A stretch of DNA of 64,000 nt from Rubrivivax sp. (GTDB lineage Bacteria; Pseudomonadota; Gammaproteobacteria; Burkholderiales; Burkholderiaceae_C). Below, one piece after another: positions 49,541-58,394 of this stretch; positions within the stretch are counted from its first letter, which is position 1; every line of letters begins with the position of its first letter. The notes beneath the pieces were generated by a model. It was not told the origin of the DNA, did no database searches, and worked only from the letters and a program-made list of their open reading frames with translations. Both the position numbers and the translations under genes were made by a program. The DNA lies in contig JALHPY010000001.1 of the NCBI GenBank assembly GCA_022842305.1, forward strand, positions 62,001-126,000, written 5' to 3'.

Positions 49541-50260
49541 ATGTCCCGCGAAGATCGAATACTTGCGGCCCTCGCGACCGGCCGCCGACTGTGTGACGAC
49601 TGCCTGTCCGAAGTGGCCGATGTTAGGCCGCGGCAATCGGTCTACCAGGCTTGCAGCGCCCTGCGCGACCAGGGCGTGCTGACGCGACTCACCGAAGGCT
49701 GCGAGGCCTGCAACCGGATGAAGATCACTAACGCCCGCCTGCTGAGGCCGGTCGGTCAACTTCCGAGGGTTGGCCTTGCGGAAGCCAGCCAGTCAGACCC
49801 GAAGAAGCCCGGACCCGTCCAGACCCTGGTGATCGAGCGACCCTGGTACTGGGAGGGCCATGTCCAGGCCAAGATCGTCGAGTTCCTCAAGGCCCATGGC
49901 GCCGCGGTTCAGTCGCAGGCGGATACCGCAGCACGTGAGCAAGGCAAGGACATCGTGGCTGTGGACCGGGACGGATGCGTCCTGTGGGTCTCTGTCAAGG
50001 GGTTCCCGGAGAGCAGCCCCAACACGCAAGCCAGGCACTGGTTTGCCGGCGCACTGCTCGATATGGCGCTCTACCGGGCAGAGAGCGACAAGCCGCGCCT
50101 CGCCCTCGGGTTCCCGGCGGGCTTCTCGACCTACGAGAACCTCGTCAGGCGAACCAAGGCGACGCTCGGGTTCCTCGGGTGCCATCTCTTCTGGGTTGCG
50201 CAGAGCGGCGAGGTCACACGCGAAAGTCTGTCTGGAACGATCCCAAAATGGGCGGACTGA
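49541..50260 (+). CDS. Zinc-ribbon/winged-helix protein with a PD-(D/E)XK-like domain
   Basis: A 239-aa protein. The N-terminal 60 residues have CDDC (18-21) and CEAC (54-57) bracketing a winged-helix-like segment (SVYQACSALRDQGVLTRL), suggesting a zinc-stabilised DNA-binding domain. The C-terminal part fits a restriction-endonuclease-like fold: a helix with Glu105 (YWEGHVQAKIVEFLKAHG), Asp137 in GKDIVAV and Lys153 in WVSVKGFP. The middle acidic residue of the D-x-K pair is Ser, so activity is uncertain. It may be a nuclease tied to DNA repair or defence. Confidence 0.6.
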   Translation: MSREDRILAALATGRRLCDDCLSEVADVRPRQSVYQACSALRDQGVLTRLTEGCEACNRMKITNARLLRPVGQLPRVGLAEASQSDPKKPGPVQTLVIERPWYWEGHVQAKIVEFLKAHGAAVQSQADTAAREQGKDIVAVDRDGCVLWVSVKGFPESSPNTQARHWFAGALLDMALYRAESDKPRLALGFPAGFSTYENLVRRTKATLGFLGCHLFWVAQSGEVTRESLSGTIPKWAD

Positions 50261-50536
50261 AGCCTCTGTCCATGCCGAGTCGACATGGAGGTCCCCTGCC
50301 GGGCGTGCCTGACCCAGTAGCCTCCGCCGCTTCTAGGAACCATGACGCCCATCAACAGGTTCAACCACCGAGAAGACGTCGGACCCAAGTGGCTGCCTCT
50401 CTCCTACCTGCTTGCGTGGCTTCGGCCGCAGTTGGAACGCGGTTCGGCAAGGCATGCGATTTGCGCCGGTCGCTCGAGGCGTCCGATTTGCCGGCTTACG
50501 CTCGCCACAAGGCGGCCATAGGCTGGAGGTCATCGA
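50261..50536 (+). other. Intergenic region with possible decayed short coding frames
   Basis: From ATG 50342 a frame reads MTPINRFNHREDVGPKWLPL, which looks protein-like, but it stops at about 50520. A different frame ending in a TGA at 50538-50540 reads GLRSPQGGHRLEVIE and overlaps the GTG of the phosphatase-like gene. A frameshift between them is possible. I recognise neither. Confidence 0.3.
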
Positions 50537-51178
50537 GTGACATCGCATGAAAGACCCAGCAAAGCAGCACTGATGAGCAACCATGGAACGTTGTCCTGGA
50601 CCGGCGGGCGGCCGGTGCGCACGAGCACCAGCCACCCGCTGCGCATCGATGCCCTGCCGGCGGGGACAGCAGGCGGGCAGATCGGCATCACCTTCTGCCC
50701 CGGCAAGAAGGGGCCCAGTGCATCCGGCTACGACTGGGACCGTGACATTGACCAGGACCTGGATGTGGTGGTGGCCTGGAAGCCTGCGGCCGTGGTGGCG
50801 CTGATCGAGGACTTCGAGTTCGCGATGCTGGGCGTGCCCGACCTGGGCGAACGCGTGCAGGCCAGGGGCATCGAGTGGCACCACCTGCCCATCGTCGACG
50901 TGCAGCCGCCGGACGACCGCTTCGAGGCAGGCTGGATCTCCAGCGGCCCGAGGCTGCTGCAATTGCTGAAGGAAGGGCGGCGCCTGCTCGTGCACTGCCG
51001 CGGCGGGCTCGGACGCGCTGGCACGGTCGGCGCCAGAATGCTGGTGGAACTGGGCATGGAGCCAGCCGCGGCCGTGCGCGCCGTGCGGCAGGCTCGGCCC
51101 GGGGCCATCGAGACGCGGCAGCAGGAGCGCCATGTGCTCGGCCTGTCACCCGGCAAGCAAGCTTTAGGACCGTATTGA
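50537..51178 (+). CDS. Dual-specificity-type (CX5R) protein phosphatase-like protein
   Basis: A 213-aa protein with the CX5R catalytic loop at Cys154-Arg160 (VHCRGGLGRAGTVGARML) and an upstream general-acid candidate Asp in VDVQPPDD, as in cyclin-dependent kinase inhibitor 3/KAP-like phosphatases. The residue after the Arg is Ala, not the usual Ser/Thr. GTG 50537 has a perfect GGAGGT six bases upstream. Its stop overlaps the next ATG. It may remove phosphate from a protein or a small phosphate ester; the link with the macro-like and DUF1810 genes suggests a shared pathway. Confidence 0.75.
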   Translation: MTSHERPSKAALMSNHGTLSWTGGRPVRTSTSHPLRIDALPAGTAGGQIGITFCPGKKGPSASGYDWDRDIDQDLDVVVAWKPAAVVALIEDFEFAMLGVPDLGERVQARGIEWHHLPIVDVQPPDDRFEAGWISSGPRLLQLLKEGRRLLVHCRGGLGRAGTVGARMLVELGMEPAAAVRAVRQARPGAIETRQQERHVLGLSPGKQALGPY

Positions 51179-52209
51179 TGGCGGCAGGGGACTGGTTCGA
51201 GAACCTCACGGGGTTCAAGGAAGACGGCTACGCGGCGACGCGTGAGCGGCTGGCGGTCGAGGGCGAAGAACTCGTCTCGCGCGTAAATGGCAGGCGCATC
51301 GCCATCGGGTGGCTGGAGGTCTGCAAGCTCGAGGACCTGCGCAGGCGCGTGCCCACGGATGAAGGGCAGGCCGGCCGCACCCGCGTCAGCTGCCTGGTAG
51401 GTGACGCCCGGGCCCTGCACTCCGAGCCCGAGTTCGCGGGCGCGCTGATCCAGGTGGCCTCGCAGTTCAATCTGCTGGAGATGGTGTCGCCGAACGTGAG
51501 CCCGGAGGATGGCGTCACCCGCTACCGCGACGACCCCACCCAGGGCCCGGCCTGCGCCATCGCCGCCGGCGGCGCGACGATCTACCGCAACTACTTCGCG
51601 CCGGTCGGCGATGAGCAAGGTCAGACAGCCCGGCGGCAGATCGATGCGCTGGCGCCGCTGGGCGAGGCGCTGGCAACGTTGCTGGGCCGTCGCGTCCGAT
51701 CGTTGTGGGAGATGCGCAATGGCTATGCGCTGGCAACCCCCGACGGCCTGTCGGCGATCGGCAGCCTGCTGCGCGAGGCCTCGCCCGAGTTGCTGGACAC
51801 ACTGAGAGGGCAATTGGCCATCGGCTTGCATACGCAGGTGGAAGTGACGGACCTGCCCGCCGGTGAGAAGCGCCGGGTGTCGCAGGCCTTCTGCTCGGCA
51901 CTGCCCGTTGCCTACACTCGCATCGCGCCACCCGCCTGGGAGCCGTTTGCACGACTCGTCCTGGAGGCAGCCTATGAGGCCACGCTGCTGGCGGCTGTCC
52001 AGCAGCACCGCCAAGGCGGATCGAAGACCGTGCTGCTCACGCGCGTGGGCGGCGGCGTCTTCGGCAACAGCCCCGGCTGGGTAGACGGTGCCATCGAGCT
52101 GGCGCTCGGGCGGGTCGCACACTGCGGGCTCGATGTGCGTCTGGTCAGTTTTGGCAGCGTGAACCCGGCCATGATGGCCATTGCAGAGCGCTGGTCCGCG
52201 GCAGCCTAG
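51178..52209 (+). CDS. Conserved protein with a macro-domain-like glycine loop
   Basis: A 343-aa soluble protein. I know this as a widespread uncharacterised family, recognisable from QFNLLEMVSPNVSPEDGV, a QGPACAIAAGGATIYRNYF block and a C-terminal LLTRVGGGVFGN loop. The GGGVFGN loop resembles the phosphate-binding loop of macro (ADP-ribose-binding) domains, so a role with ADP-ribose or a related nucleotide is possible but unproven. ATG 51178 overlaps the stop of the phosphatase-like gene. A DUF1810 gene follows 42 bases later. Confidence 0.7.
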   Translation: MAAGDWFENLTGFKEDGYAATRERLAVEGEELVSRVNGRRIAIGWLEVCKLEDLRRRVPTDEGQAGRTRVSCLVGDARALHSEPEFAGALIQVASQFNLLEMVSPNVSPEDGVTRYRDDPTQGPACAIAAGGATIYRNYFAPVGDEQGQTARRQIDALAPLGEALATLLGRRVRSLWEMRNGYALATPDGLSAIGSLLREASPELLDTLRGQLAIGLHTQVEVTDLPAGEKRRVSQAFCSALPVAYTRIAPPAWEPFARLVLEAAYEATLLAAVQQHRQGGSKTVLLTRVGGGVFGNSPGWVDGAIELALGRVAHCGLDVRLVSFGSVNPAMMAIAERWSAAA

Positions 52210-52251
52210 ACACGGGCGCGCGCCCATGCCGCTATGTGCCAGGAGTTGTCG

Positions 52252-52683
52252 ATGACTGCAGCGGAGCCGTTTGACCTCGACCGCTTCGTGGCAGCGCAGG
52301 CCCCTGTTTATGGCGATGCGGTGGCGGAACTCACTGCGGGCTGCAAGGCCTCACACTGGATGTGGTTCATCTTCCCGCAACTCAAGGGCCTCGGCGAAAG
52401 CGCCGTGGCCAGCCACTACGGCATCGGGTCGAAGGCCGAAGCACGCGCTTACTGGCTGCACCCGGTGCTGGGACCGCGGCTCAAGGCGTGTGCCCAACTG
52501 GTCCTGGCAGCGCGTGCCAGTGCCACGGCCAGTTCCATGTTTGGCTACCCGGACGACCTGAAGCTGTGCTCGTGCATGACGCTGTTCGCCGCAGTGGCGC
52601 CCGAGGAGCCGGTGTTCGGCCAAGTGCTCGAGCGGTTCTATGGGGGCGCGCCGGACACGAGCACCCTGGCCTTGCTCGCGTAG
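52252..52683 (+). CDS. DUF1810-family protein
   Basis: A 143-aa protein with FDLDRFVAAQ at the start, SHWMWFIFPQLKGLG in the middle and FGYPDDLKLCSCMTLF towards the end, the hallmarks of DUF1810. AGGAG lies 6 bases before ATG 52252. The family is small, cytoplasmic and uncharacterised. Its placement after a macro-like gene and a CX5R phosphatase on the same strand suggests one transcript. Confidence 0.85.
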   Translation: MTAAEPFDLDRFVAAQAPVYGDAVAELTAGCKASHWMWFIFPQLKGLGESAVASHYGIGSKAEARAYWLHPVLGPRLKACAQLVLAARASATASSMFGYPDDLKLCSCMTLFAAVAPEEPVFGQVLERFYGGAPDTSTLALLA

Positions 52684-52846
52684 CCGCTGCGGCCTGTCGA
52701 AACCGGGGCCTGCCAGTCCGCACTCGTCGCCCGGCGCTGCCGCTCGTTCCGCGATCCATGCGCTTCGTCGCAACCCGCTGGCCCCGCGGTGGGTGCCTCC
52801 CTACAGTGCACTCATCGCACATGCACGACACCACCGGGAGCCCACC

Positions 52847-53029
52847 ATGACCACCAGCACGACCCGCCGTTCCGCCGCCACCCTGACGCTGTCGGCCGTG
52901 TTCACGCTGGCCATCCTGGGCGGCATCCAGGGCCTGGCCTCGAAGCCGGTGGCCGATGCCATGCTGGCCAAGCAAGGTGGTCAGCCGCTGGTCGTTGGCA
53001 CCTCGGCGCAGGCCGGCGTCAAGAGCTGA
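52847..53029 (+). CDS. 60-aa hydrophobic small protein
   Basis: Sixty residues with a Ser/Thr/Arg-rich start, a hydrophobic helix (TLTLSAVFTLAILGGIQGLA) and a polar tail. It could be a secreted peptide or a one-helix membrane protein. GGGAG is 7 bases before ATG 52847. Small proteins of this type are common and poorly annotated in beta-proteobacteria. Confidence 0.5.
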   Translation: MTTSTTRRSAATLTLSAVFTLAILGGIQGLASKPVADAMLAKQGGQPLVVGTSAQAGVKS

Positions 53030-53203
53030 CGCCACCACGGGTCGAGGCCCTTGACCGGGCTTGCCAGCCCTCGGGCACCGCAAGGGGCGTCCCACACCGC
53101 GCTGCACATCGGCAGCGACTTCACTCAGTGGATGGATGCCCTCGCCTCGCAGGGGTGGCAGTCTTGCATCAACTCAGCAGGGAACTACCGCGAAGGATTC
53201 GAC

Positions 53204-53326
53204 ATGCCACGGACTTCTGCGCAAGCTCCATTCGATCTGCCTCCCGCGCTGCGCAGCCCTGTCACCCTCTATGCTGCTGCGGTTGTCGCAGCAAGCGTGG
53301 TCTTCTCCCTCACGCAGCTGATCTGA
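53204..53326 (+). CDS. 40-aa membrane peptide
   Basis: A short frame from ATG 53204 with AAGGA six bases upstream. The polar start MPRTSAQAPFDLPP is followed by a membrane helix (VTLYAAAVVAASVVFSL). It is on the same strand as the 60-aa small protein, 174 bases further on. No homologue is known to me. Confidence 0.45.
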   Translation: MPRTSAQAPFDLPPALRSPVTLYAAAVVAASVVFSLTQLI

Positions 53327-53527
53327 CTCATCAGCTACGTCGGGCCTGGAGACCGTCATCCAGGAGATGGCGCCAAACAGGCTTCGACGCTGCCTTGGCT
53401 GGAATCGCGGGACCCGGCAGGCGGGGTCGATCCGACTCCGCTTGCGCGTCCTGGGCGCGCGAAGGCGCAGGTCCGGTCAATGTGAACCGGTCAGCCCTGC
53501 GTCCCCCCCCACTGAAATCTGTCAGGC

Positions 53528-53923
53528 TCAAGCCGCAGGCTTTGCCAGCAGATCCTCGGGCTTCTTCCCGGAAGCCAGCGCTGCAGTGAACCAGCGGGGA
53601 CGCTTGCCGATGCCGCCCCAGGTGTTGCCCTGGTCGTCCTTGAACTTGACCACCTTTTCGGTGGACTTCGTTGAGCCCTTCTTGACAGCCCGCTTGCCCA
53701 CCTTCTTGGCGCCGGCAGCGGCCTTCTCCTTGAAGGGCAGCCCAGGCTTCTCGCCAAACCCGAGGTCTTCGGCGGTCAGGCCGTAATGCGCGATGGCCTC
53801 CTTGGCTTTCGCGATCACGTCGCCCACTTCCTTCTGGCGCAGCGCGGTGGCCTGCGCTTCAAGGGCCTTGATTTGCGCACTGATCGACGCGTACGACGTT
53901 CCGAATGCCTTTTGGGTTGCCAT
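53528..53923 (-). CDS. H-NS-family nucleoid-associated protein
   Basis: A 131-aa protein. The N-terminal helical oligomerisation part (ISAQIKALEAQATALRQKEV) is followed by a Lys/Ala-rich linker and the H-NS C-terminal motif FKDDQGNTWGGIGKRPRWFT, the usual DNA-binding loop in Burkholderiales H-NS homologues. It binds AT-rich DNA and silences foreign genes in related bacteria. It lies alone on the minus strand. Start ATG 53923 is well placed. Confidence 0.88.
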   Translation of the reverse strand: MATQKAFGTSYASISAQIKALEAQATALRQKEVGDVIAKAKEAIAHYGLTAEDLGFGEKPGLPFKEKAAAGAKKVGKRAVKKGSTKSTEKVVKFKDDQGNTWGGIGKRPRWFTAALASGKKPEDLLAKPAA

Positions 53924-54258
53924 TAGGTTGCCAGTCTGCAGTTTTATGAAGACCCGAGCATACTGCTGCGCTCATCAGCGATGCCGTTTATCGCTGACGC
54001 AGATGCCAGGAGTTACACGCAATCTGGATTTGGGCATTCTGCTGGGCTAATCACACCTTCATGCGTCATTGCGAGAGCGTTTGGTAAGTCAAACGGAAAG
54101 CCCGGTTCGCGACAGCAAAGCTCGGCCTGCAGGAACGCGGACGCCAGTCTTGTCAGATGCAGGTTGCAGCCGCATCAGCGCGCCCATCCAGGAGACGCCA
54201 TCTCGCGCAGGTGGCCCAACGGCCGCCGCAAGCTCACTCCCTGAGCCCCTTGCGGCTC
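53924..54258. other. Intergenic region upstream of the H-NS gene
   Basis: About 335 bases. The promoter of the H-NS-family gene should lie near 53924-54000 on the minus strand; the region around 53940-53990 is slightly richer in A/T. No further gene is recognised. Confidence 0.35.
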
Positions 54259-54516
54259 ATGCTTCCTTGGATGCATTCGTACTTCAGCCCTTGGCAGGAA
54301 TCGCACCCGTGCTGGCACTGCACGTACTTCGTGGCGATGGTGTATGGCGGCACTGCGGCCTGGTGCAGCCTGTCCGGTGGTCCACGGGTGAGGTCGGCGC
54401 CCGCCAACGGTTGCAGCGCCTGGCAGCGTGAAACAGGCGCCGATGACGAGTCCGGGCCTCCGCCGGTACGATGCCCGGATGGACCAAGCCAGCCGCATCG
54501 CCCAGCAGGCCGTTGA
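54259..54516 (+). CDS. Small Cys-rich protein of unknown function
   Basis: An 85-aa frame from ATG 54259. The centre reads ESHPCWHCTYFVAMVYGGTA, followed by a WCSL...GCSAWQRE segment; the CxxC and further cysteines suggest a small zinc- or cluster-binding fold. Similar short proteins occur in beta-proteobacteria as far as I recall. The last part overlaps the start of the next gene by 38 bases. A ribosome binding site is weak. Confidence 0.5.
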   Translation: MLPWMHSYFSPWQESHPCWHCTYFVAMVYGGTAAWCSLSGGPRVRSAPANGCSAWQRETGADDESGPPPVRCPDGPSQPHRPAGR

Positions 54517-54814
54517 TCTGCGCCGCACCCATGGGAAGGCGCCCGCGCTGGACGTGCTGGACCTTGTCTTTCAGGGTGTACCGCCAGGTGCGGCCAGCTT
54601 CCCGGATCCAGAGACGCCTGACGATCCTCTGGCCGGCCCGCGCTCCCCGTTCGGCCAGATCATCGCCGAGGCCTTCGACCGCGGGATGCTGCCCGAGGAC
54701 TGGATGACCATGACCGCGCCACGCGCCGACCCGCGGATGGTGGTTGCGCTGATGGGCATCTGGTGCACCTACGTGCTGCCGCGTTTTCGGGCCAGGTTCA
54801 GCGTCGGGCAGTAG
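54479..54814 (+). CDS. Protein of unknown function
   Basis: A 111-aa soluble protein beginning MDQASRIAQQAVDLRRTHG, with FPDPETPDDPLAGPRSPFGQ in the middle and MVVALMGIWCTYVLPRFRA near the end. An in-frame GTG at 54428 would add 17 residues that look non-coding and overlap the Cys-rich gene further; ATG 54479 is preferred. No family recognised. Its stop is three bases before the start of the HNH gene. Confidence 0.45.
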   Translation: MDQASRIAQQAVDLRRTHGKAPALDVLDLVFQGVPPGAASFPDPETPDDPLAGPRSPFGQIIAEAFDRGMLPEDWMTMTAPRADPRMVVALMGIWCTYVLPRFRARFSVGQ

Positions 54815-54817
54815 AGC

Positions 54818-55108
54818 GTGCCTTTCCCGCAGCGAGTGATCCTCGCCGTGGTGGCGGCAATCTTGTCCACCATGCCAGTGCAGGCCGGCGAGCGGTCGCG
54901 GCAGGTCCGCGCGGAGTTCCAGCGCCTCAACCCGTGTCCAAGCACCGGCCAGTCGCGCGGCCCATGCCCTGGCTGGCAGGTCGACCACAGGGATGCGCTC
55001 ATATGCGGCGGGCGGGACGAACTGAGCAATCTTCAATGGTTGACGGTCGAGGCCCACAAGGAGAAGACCAGGGTCGAAGTGAAGCTTTGCCGGCCGAGAT
55101 CCAGGTAG
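54818..55108 (+). CDS. Small secreted HNH endonuclease-like protein
   Basis: A 96-aa protein with a hydrophobic leader (VILAVVAAILSTMPVQA), then PCPSTGQSRGPCPGW, VDHRDALICGGRDEL and NLQWLTVEAHKEKTR. The VDH...N...H arrangement is a compact HNH motif, with cysteines in PCP...PCP. A secreted or periplasmic nuclease is suggested. GTG 54818 is the first start after the previous stop. Confidence 0.7.
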   Translation: MPFPQRVILAVVAAILSTMPVQAGERSRQVRAEFQRLNPCPSTGQSRGPCPGWQVDHRDALICGGRDELSNLQWLTVEAHKEKTRVEVKLCRPRSR

Positions 55109-55223
55109 GGCAGCCTCCACTCTGCAGACGCTGCAGGCCAGGATCTCGGCCAGCCCCGACGCACGTGCAGAGCGTCACGCAGCTTGACCACACGAAGCAC
55201 TCCCATAGGCCGAAACTGGCGGG

Positions 55224-55427
55224 ATGCAAGTCATTGACCTCTACCGCTGGCGCGTCACCGATCGGGTGAGCGGCCGCCGCTACGTGACCCGCTACCCGAT
55301 GAGCGAAGCCAACGCCAAGGACCTCGACCCGGCAGCCGAGCGCATCGAGAGCACGCATGAGTGCATGGAAGTGCATCGGGCGGTGCTGCCGCCCGGCGCG
55401 GAGCGCTTCCAGCCGACGCGACAGTAG
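55224..55427 (+). CDS. 67-aa conserved small protein
   Basis: A 67-aa frame reading MQVIDLYRWRVTDRVSGRRY with a TRYPMSEANAKDLDP segment. I recall similar short proteins in other Burkholderiales, always unannotated. It is cytoplasmic by appearance. Isolated on the plus strand. Confidence 0.55.
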   Translation: MQVIDLYRWRVTDRVSGRRYVTRYPMSEANAKDLDPAAERIESTHECMEVHRAVLPPGAERFQPTRQ

Positions 55428-56173
55428 GCGGCCCCCCGATTGCAGCGGCCAGGTCGGCTCCCCGATACCACGTCTGCTGCAATGCACTCCAGGCAGGGGC
55501 GAAGCTCACTGCCTGCCGCGGCCCGACGCCCCCCGACGGGCCACGCGACCACCAGGGTGTTGGCTCAACTCCGGCATGCGCCGCCAGTGCCGCATCTCTG
55601 GAGTGAACCCCGAGGTTGGTCAGGCGTGAGTCGGTTGGACTATGCAGGCTGGACCTTCAAATGGAGAAGGCCCGTGTCTTCACGATGTGCCTACCGCAGT
55701 CACCCGGCGCAGGTGTCAACGGTGCTCATGACACTGCCGACCTATGCCATGTCAAAGCCGAAAACCGCCGCCGCGTCCTCGCCGCCGGATAGGCGCGACT
55801 CCTGAGCACCGCTGACAGCCAACGACCCACGTCGCGCTTCGCTGCAGCCCTGGCGGTCGCGGCCCGAATATCGGCTCGACACCGCATCGAGTGTTCGAAA
55901 GCTATCGCCTCAGACGGCCGCTGTACTCCAAGGCCCGGTACTGATCGAGCTGCGGTCACTGACCGCCCACGAACGCCCAGCAATGGCAGTTCGGGGCGCT
56001 CTTTCTTGATAGTCTTGCTGGATGAGACGGCGCTGAGGGCATCCGCGCCCAACGCGCGTGCTGCGCAGCGCTCATGCCCATCCCGACAGCCGATCGCTGG
56101 CCGCGAGGGACCTGTACCTTTTCTGGTCAGTTAACGACACCGACACTCGCTAGAACTGCCAGAGGCCCACCGC
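55428..56173. other. Intergenic region of about 745 bases
   Basis: No gene recognised. The part at 55920-56010 (with an A-C-T-G-A-C-C-G-C motif followed by GAACG) resembles dispersed intergenic sequence of beta-proteobacteria, but no second copy was found in this window. Promoter of the pepF pseudogene should be near 56100-56170. Confidence 0.3.
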
Positions 56174-57975
56174 ATGCCATCGCTCCCGTCACGCTCCAAG
56201 GTCCCCGTCGAGACCACCTGGGACCTGCGTGACTTGTTCCCCGACGAAGCCACCTGGGAGGCCGAGTTCGCGGGCGTCGACGCAGCCCGTCAGGCGCTCG
56301 CCGCCTACGAAGGCCGGCTCGGCAGCGACGCGGCGACGCTGCTGGCCTGCCTGACGGACGTCGAGACCCTCGGCGCGAGGCTGATGCGCGTCAGCACCTT
56401 CGCCTACCTGCGCAACGCCGTGGACGCCACGCACCCGCCCCACCAGGCGGCAGTGGCCCGGGTCGCGGCGCTGCAGGCTCGGGTCGACGCGGCGACGAGC
56501 TTCGTTGATTCGGAGATCCTTGCGCTGCCGGACGGCGTGATGCAGCGCATGCGCGCGACGGAGCCGGGCCTGCCCGCGTTCGACGTGCTGCTCGACGACC
56601 TGCTTGCGCTGAGACCGCACCGGCTGTCGGCCGAGACCGAGCGTACGCTCGCCGCTCTGGGCGAGGTGCTGGACGCGCCGTACATGGTCTACGGCCGGTG
56701 CAAGTTCGGCGACATGCGTTTCGAGCCCTTCACCGACGCTGCCGGCACGGTGCACGCGAACTCATTCAACGCCTTCGAGTCGCGCTTCGAGATGCACAGC
56801 GATGCCAGCATACGCCGCGGTGCCTGGGCTTCATTCACCACCGGGCTGCGCGCCCACCACCACACCAGCGCCGCGACCTTCGCCACCGAGGTCAGCAAGA
56901 ACGTCGCGCTGGCGCGCTTGCGGGGCTACGCCAGCACCGAGGCCTTGCTGCTACAGCCCCACAAGGTCCCGCACACGCTGTACCGAGACATCCTCGACGT
57001 CATCCAGACCGAACTGCGCCTCGCATGCAGCGCTACGCGCGCCTGCGCCAGCGCGTACTGGCGCTCGGCCGGCTGATGTACTGCGACCTCAAGGCGCCAC
57101 TGGATCCCGAGTTCAACCCGCCGATGCCCTGGGACGAAAGCTGCCGGTTGGTGCTTGAGGCGCTGGAGCCGCTCGGGCCTGAGTACCTGGACTTCGTGCG
57201 GCGCGCGCTGACACAGCGCTGGGTCGACCGCGCCGACAACGTCGGCAAGTCCTCGGGCGCGTTTTGCGCGTCGCCCTACGGCGTGCACCCGTACATTCTG
57301 ATCACCTGGTCGGACACGATGCGCAACGTGTTCACGTTGGCACACGAGCTGGGCCACGGCGGGCACTTCGCGCTGGCGATGAAGCACCAGCGCTTCGCCA
57401 ACATGCGCCCGGCGATGCCCTTCATCGAGGCGCCGTCGATCATGAACGAGATGCTGCTGGCGCAGCACATCCTGGCCCGCAGCCAGGAGCGGCGGCTGCG
57501 GCGCTCCGTCATCATGCAAGTGCTGGGCACGTACCACCACAACTTCGTGACCCACCTGCTCGAGGCCGAACTGCAGCGGCGGGTCTTTGCACTGGCCGAG
57601 CAGGGCGACTCGATCACCGCGACGGTGCTCGACGACTGCCAGGGCCGCATCCTCGAGCGCTTCTGGGGCGACACGCTGGAGCTGGACGACGGCGCTCGCA
57701 TGACCTGGATGCGCCAGCCGCACTACTACATGGGCCTGTACCCTTACACCTACTCCGTGGGCCTAGTCGCGTCGACGGCGCTCGCGCTGCGCGTGCAGCA
57801 GGAAGGTCCATCTGCGCTGCAGCGCTGGCTGGAGGTGCTGAAGGCAGGCGGCACACGCATGCCGCTGGACCTGCTGCAATGGGCGGGCGTCGACATGACG
57901 TCGCCACAGCCCATCCGCGACGCTGTGGCCTATGTCGGCCGGCTGATCGACGAGCTCGAGGCCTCGTTCGACTAG
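56174..57975 (+). pseudogene. pepF: Oligoendopeptidase F (M3 peptidase), broken by one frameshift
   Basis: The first part (56174 to about 57020) begins with TTWDLRDLFPD-type sequence of M3B oligopeptidases and runs to DVIQTEL. The remainder continues in another frame from PRMQRYARLRQ... to the stop at 57975 and includes the zinc site LAHELGHGGH. At 57015-57020 the sequence CTG-CGC-CTC-GCA would become CTG-GCG-CCT-CGC-ATG-CAG if one G were added, restoring a complete 600-aa enzyme. This is either a real recent mutation or a sequencing error. Intact PepF cleaves short peptides in the cytoplasm. Confidence 0.87.
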
Positions 57976-58055
57976 CGCCTCCGTCTTGGATGTCCGTCGA
58001 CGCTGTCCTACTGGCAGAAGTTTGAACGCAAAGCCAAGGCTCGACCCTGACGAAC

Positions 58056-58394
58056 TCAGGTATCCGCTGGGAGATGTCGCCCAACCTTGGCTTGAAGCAG
58101 GGCCACGAGCTCTGGCTGCATGAAGGTGTAGTTGTCGGCGATGCCAAGGCACACCACGCGCTTGTTGTTCAACTGGCTGCGGAATCGCTCTGACAGCTTG
58201 CGCTGATGCTGCTTTTCCATCGCGAAGATGAGGTCGGCCCACTCGACCAATTCAGGCGTCAGCGGAGTTTCGGCGCCTCGGTTCGTGCCAGCCGAGGTGC
58301 ACTCGATGCCGGGCCAGTTCGCGAAGACCTGTTCGGCCGTCGGGCTGCGCAGCTTGTTCTGGCTGCAGATGAACAGCACGTGTACCTGGGCCAT
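58056..58394 (-). CDS. Low-molecular-weight phosphotyrosine phosphatase-like protein
   Basis: A 112-aa protein. The P-loop is at the N-terminus, FICSQNKLRSPTAEQVF, giving Cys-X5-Arg-Ser. WADLIFAMEKQHQRKL and VVCLGIADNY are further family blocks; the expected DPY-type acid loop is replaced by a short ADNYTF. This is shorter than the classical 150-aa enzymes and fits a known shortened subfamily. It lies on the minus strand convergent with the pepF pseudogene. Confidence 0.82.
   Translation of the reverse strand: MAQVHVLFICSQNKLRSPTAEQVFANWPGIECTSAGTNRGAETPLTPELVEWADLIFAMEKQHQRKLSERFRSQLNNKRVVCLGIADNYTFMQPELVALLQAKVGRHLPADT

Noticed and set aside
55726-56052. Minus-strand 108-codon frame in the intergenic region before pepF
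   Set aside because: No ribosome binding site, Arg/Ala/Ser-rich composition and no recognisable motif.
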